Source: Actinopolymorpha alba DSM 45243 (lineage in GTDB: Bacteria > Actinomycetota > Actinomycetes > Propionibacteriales > Actinopolymorphaceae). Taken from it: a stretch of 64,000 nucleotides of DNA. The stretch covers positions 56,212-120,211 of the forward strand of contig NZ_KB892745.1 in the NCBI RefSeq assembly GCF_000373925.1, written 5' to 3'. Below the pieces are notes generated by a model. That model saw only the letters and a program-made list of their open reading frames with translations. It did no database searches and was not told the DNA's origin. Made by a program: the position numbers and the translations under genes. The stretch's first letter is position 1, and each line of letters opens with the position of its first letter. Of the stretch, positions 61,862 to 64,000 are shown piece after piece.

Positions 61862-63385
61862 GAATCAGCCGACGGTTCGTAATGAGACGACGTTCAGCTA
61901 CTTCGATAATGGGTGGACGAAAACATCGACCGACCCGTGGGACATCACCACCGTCTACGACTACACCGACCTGGGCCAGCAGAAGTCCCGCAGCCTGACC
62001 GGGGCCGGTATCACCGCCGCGGACGCCGCGGACCGGGCGATGTCGTGGACCTACTACCCGGACGGGAAACTCAAGTCCCGTAGCGATGACGGGGTTCCGT
62101 TCGGTTTGCAGGTCGTGCTGGTCGACAATTCCGACGCCCAGAACGCTTCCAAGACTGGTATGTGGATGAGCGCGAGCACCGCTGAGGGCGTCATGGCCCG
62201 GACTACGCCACCCACGCGTCCGGTTCGGCACCGAAGACGGTCGACCAGAGCAAGAACACCGGGTCGTGGGTGAGCCTGGGTTCGTTCACCTTCGCCGAGG
62301 CGAAGACTGACCAGAAGGTGAGTCTGGCTCAGAACAGTGGCGGGATTGTGGTGGCGGATGCGGTGAAGCTGGTCCGCACCGTGACTGAGACCGATGACGA
62401 GAGCACCTCGTTCGAGTACGTCTATGACCCGAACGGGAACCTGACCGATATCACCGACCAGAGCAGGCCCACCCCGAAGATCAAGACGTACCAGGTCACC
62501 TACAACGGCCTGAACCAGGTGAAGCAGGTGGTGGAGAAGGCGCTGTCGGGTGCGGAGCAGCACACGACGTCGTTCACCTACGACCCTAACGGGAACCCTG
62601 ACACCCGTACCCATGACGGGAAGGTCGGGGAGTTCGAGTACGACACCCGGGATCTGTTGTCGAAGGTCACGGACAAGAAGAGCTCGAGTGACGCCAGCCC
62701 GAAGGTGACGTCGTTCACGTACACCGATCGTGGGCAGCGGTGGAAGGAAACCAAGGGTAACGGGAACACCGTCGAGCACACCTATTTCCTGGAGGGGTTG
62801 TTGCAGCGGCAGGTGGAGAAGAAGCCGAACGGCACCCTGGTCGCAGAGCACACCATGTCGTATGACCCGAACGGGAACCGGTCGCGTGATGTCGGGTCGA
62901 AGATGAACGCCGACAACCATGCCGCCACGCTGTCGACGACGAGCGATTACACCTACGATCCGCTCGACCGGATCGCGACGCTGACGAAGACCGGTGCGGG
63001 TGCGGACACCGAGACCTATACGCATGATGCGAACAACAACGTCGTCTCGCAGAAGGTCAAGGGTGTCACCACCGACTACACCTACAACCGGAACCGCCTG
63101 GCGTCCGCAACGGTTACCGGTGGCGCGACCTCGACCTACAACTACGACCCGTTCGGTCGCCTGGACACGGTGACCTCAGGTGGGAAGGCGTTGGAGCGGT
63201 ACCGCTACGACGGGTTCGACCGCATCAGCGAGCACCGCAAGCTCACCAACCCTGACTCCGGTGCCACCGCGACGACGAAGTACGCGTACGACGCGCTGGA
63301 CCGCACCGCCTCGAAGACAGCCAACGCCGGCGCCACGGGTGAGAAGAAGACCGACTACGACTATCTCGGCCTGACCGATCAGGTG
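61862..63385 (+). pseudogene. Degraded second rhs copy (YD-repeat fragment)
   Basis: This is nearly identical to 58340-59970 of the intact rhs gene. It has no start, a frameshift near 62190, and a deletion of ~129 bp inside the golvesin-like domain (43 codons missing between two THA triplets, a microhomology event). It is cut at about 63385 by an IS3-type end, within DYDYLGLTDQV, before the RHS core and any toxin tip. The fragment is therefore without its own effector. Confidence 0.85.
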
Positions 63386-63720
63386 GTCTGCCCCGCGTTT
63401 TCCGGACAGCTGATTAAAGTGGTTCTACGCTGTCTGACGCTGGTTTAGGTACTCGTTGTAGACCTCGTGTGGGGTCTTGTATCCGAGTCCCGAGTGGAGC
63501 CTTCGGGAATTATAGCGGAGCTCGATGTAGCGTGCAATATCCGCGATAGCTTGTTCCCGGGTCGGATAAGCGGTCCGGTAGACCAACTCGACTTTCACGA
63601 CGGCATTGAATGATTCCGCCATCGCATTGTCGTAGCAGATTCCGGTCCGCCCGACCGACGCCCTGATCTCGCAGGACCGCAGATACTTCCTGAACTCGGC
63701 AGAAGTATATTTGGAGGGTT
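63384..63720 (-). mobile_element. IS3-family fragment (orfB 3' part and right end)
   Basis: Minus-strand code from about 63720 to 63425 gives the C-terminal part of an IS3-type transposase: YTSAEFRKYLRSCEIRASVG, CYDNAMAESF (with the DDE Glu following N), NSRRLHSGLGYKTPHEVYN. The element end lies near 63384, where TGGTCTGCCCC begins at the broken rhs homology. Its 5' part is missing or displaced by the IS30-type sequence. Confidence 0.85.
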
Positions 63721-64000
63721 TCAACCGGTGGTTGCAACACCGGTGGTCTGGAGCGAGAGTAGCTGATCGTTCAGGACTTCGGCGGGGCTCTTCCATCCGA
63801 GTGTCTTGCAGGGTCTGCTGTTCAATGTGGCCGCAACGGCCTGGAGATCGTTGGCGCTCCACCGTGACAGATCAGTGCCCTTGGGGAAGTACTGGCGAAG
63901 CAGCCCGTTGGTGTTCTCGTTCGAGCCACGCTGCCATGGGCTGTGCGGGTCAGCAAAGTAGACTGATAGGCCGGTGTCGATCTTCAGCTGTGCGTGCTGG
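63721..64000 (-). mobile_element. IS30-family transposase, C-terminal part (runs off window)
   Basis: The minus-strand frame ending at the TGA 63723-63721 reads VYFADPHSPWQRGSNENTNG, LLRQYFPKGTDLS and LNSRPCKTLGWKSPAEVLN, the C-terminal DDE region of IS30 transposases with the catalytic Glu in NENTNG. The junction with the IS3 sequence is within ~10 bp of the stop, so the IS30-type element seems to be inserted in the IS3-type one. Confidence 0.88.

Noticed and set aside
1..64000. tRNA, rRNA or CRISPR loci
   Set aside because: No cloverleaf, rRNA-like segment or regularly spaced repeat array was found on reading; a dedicated tRNAscan run would settle tRNAs.

Overview
The window is high-GC DNA with GTG and TTG starts, 1-4 nt gene overlaps and many long antisense open frames. 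The gene order around the coiled-coil DivIVA-like gene, methylmalonyl-CoA epimerase, thiolase, meaB, a MarR gene and a mutase is one I recall from Streptomyces coelicolor (about SCO5396-SCO5415). This points to a filamentous or soil actinobacterium; the genus cannot be fixed from the sequence.

Layout. (1) 54-6380: a sugar cluster with a lipoprotein-binding-protein/two-permease ABC importer, FGGY kinase and class II aldolase on the minus strand, divergent from a DeoR-type regulator. (2) 6504-13475: a secreted subtilase, small zinc-ribbon and zinc-binding proteins, an alpha/beta hydrolase and a Gfo/Idh plus ThuA sugar-modifying pair, closed by a strong bidirectional hairpin. (3) 13539-23979: AI-2E-type permease, DivIVA-like filament protein, then acyl-CoA metabolism (epimerase, thiolase, MeaB, and a B12 mutase whose active-site residues say isobutyryl-CoA rather than methylmalonyl-CoA). 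(4) 23984-28196: quinone-oxidoreductase-like enzyme, second FGGY kinase, an AbiEi-like gene flanked by short direct repeats, and a phosphatase. (5) 28408-38073: a tightly coupled nine-gene operon with two permeases, two ABC ATPases, DeoR regulator, 2-hydroxyacid dehydrogenase, FGGY kinase, class II aldolase and GlpD-like flavoenzyme. It probably imports and degrades a polyol or sugar, but has no substrate-binding protein. (6) 38092-51504: a decayed DUF222/HNH gene, a PadR-controlled flavin-type enzyme, a fourth FGGY kinase, an RCK/ion-channel protein, a thioredoxin-TPR chaperone-like protein, envelope proteins, a GNAT-Nudix fusion and a Phd/PIN toxin-antitoxin pair. (7) 51505-64000: an accessory island with a 3042-residue secreted RHS/YD-repeat polymorphic toxin, its overlapping candidate immunity gene, a degraded second rhs copy, and nested IS3- and IS30-type fragments at the right edge.

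The most unusual signals are four. First, the RHS toxin has a multi-domain surface architecture and a C-terminal effector I do not recognise. Second, an ~85-bp repeat exactly fills two intercistronic gaps, 27 kb apart and in opposite orientation, and supplies the Shine-Dalgarno and start codon inside a perfect or near-perfect hairpin. Third, the polyol operon's paired ATPases both carry Glu in place of the Q-loop Gln. Fourth, there is a pair of identical inverted 24-bp near-palindromes between the thiolase gene and meaB. Several clean palindromic operators sit next to their probable regulators.
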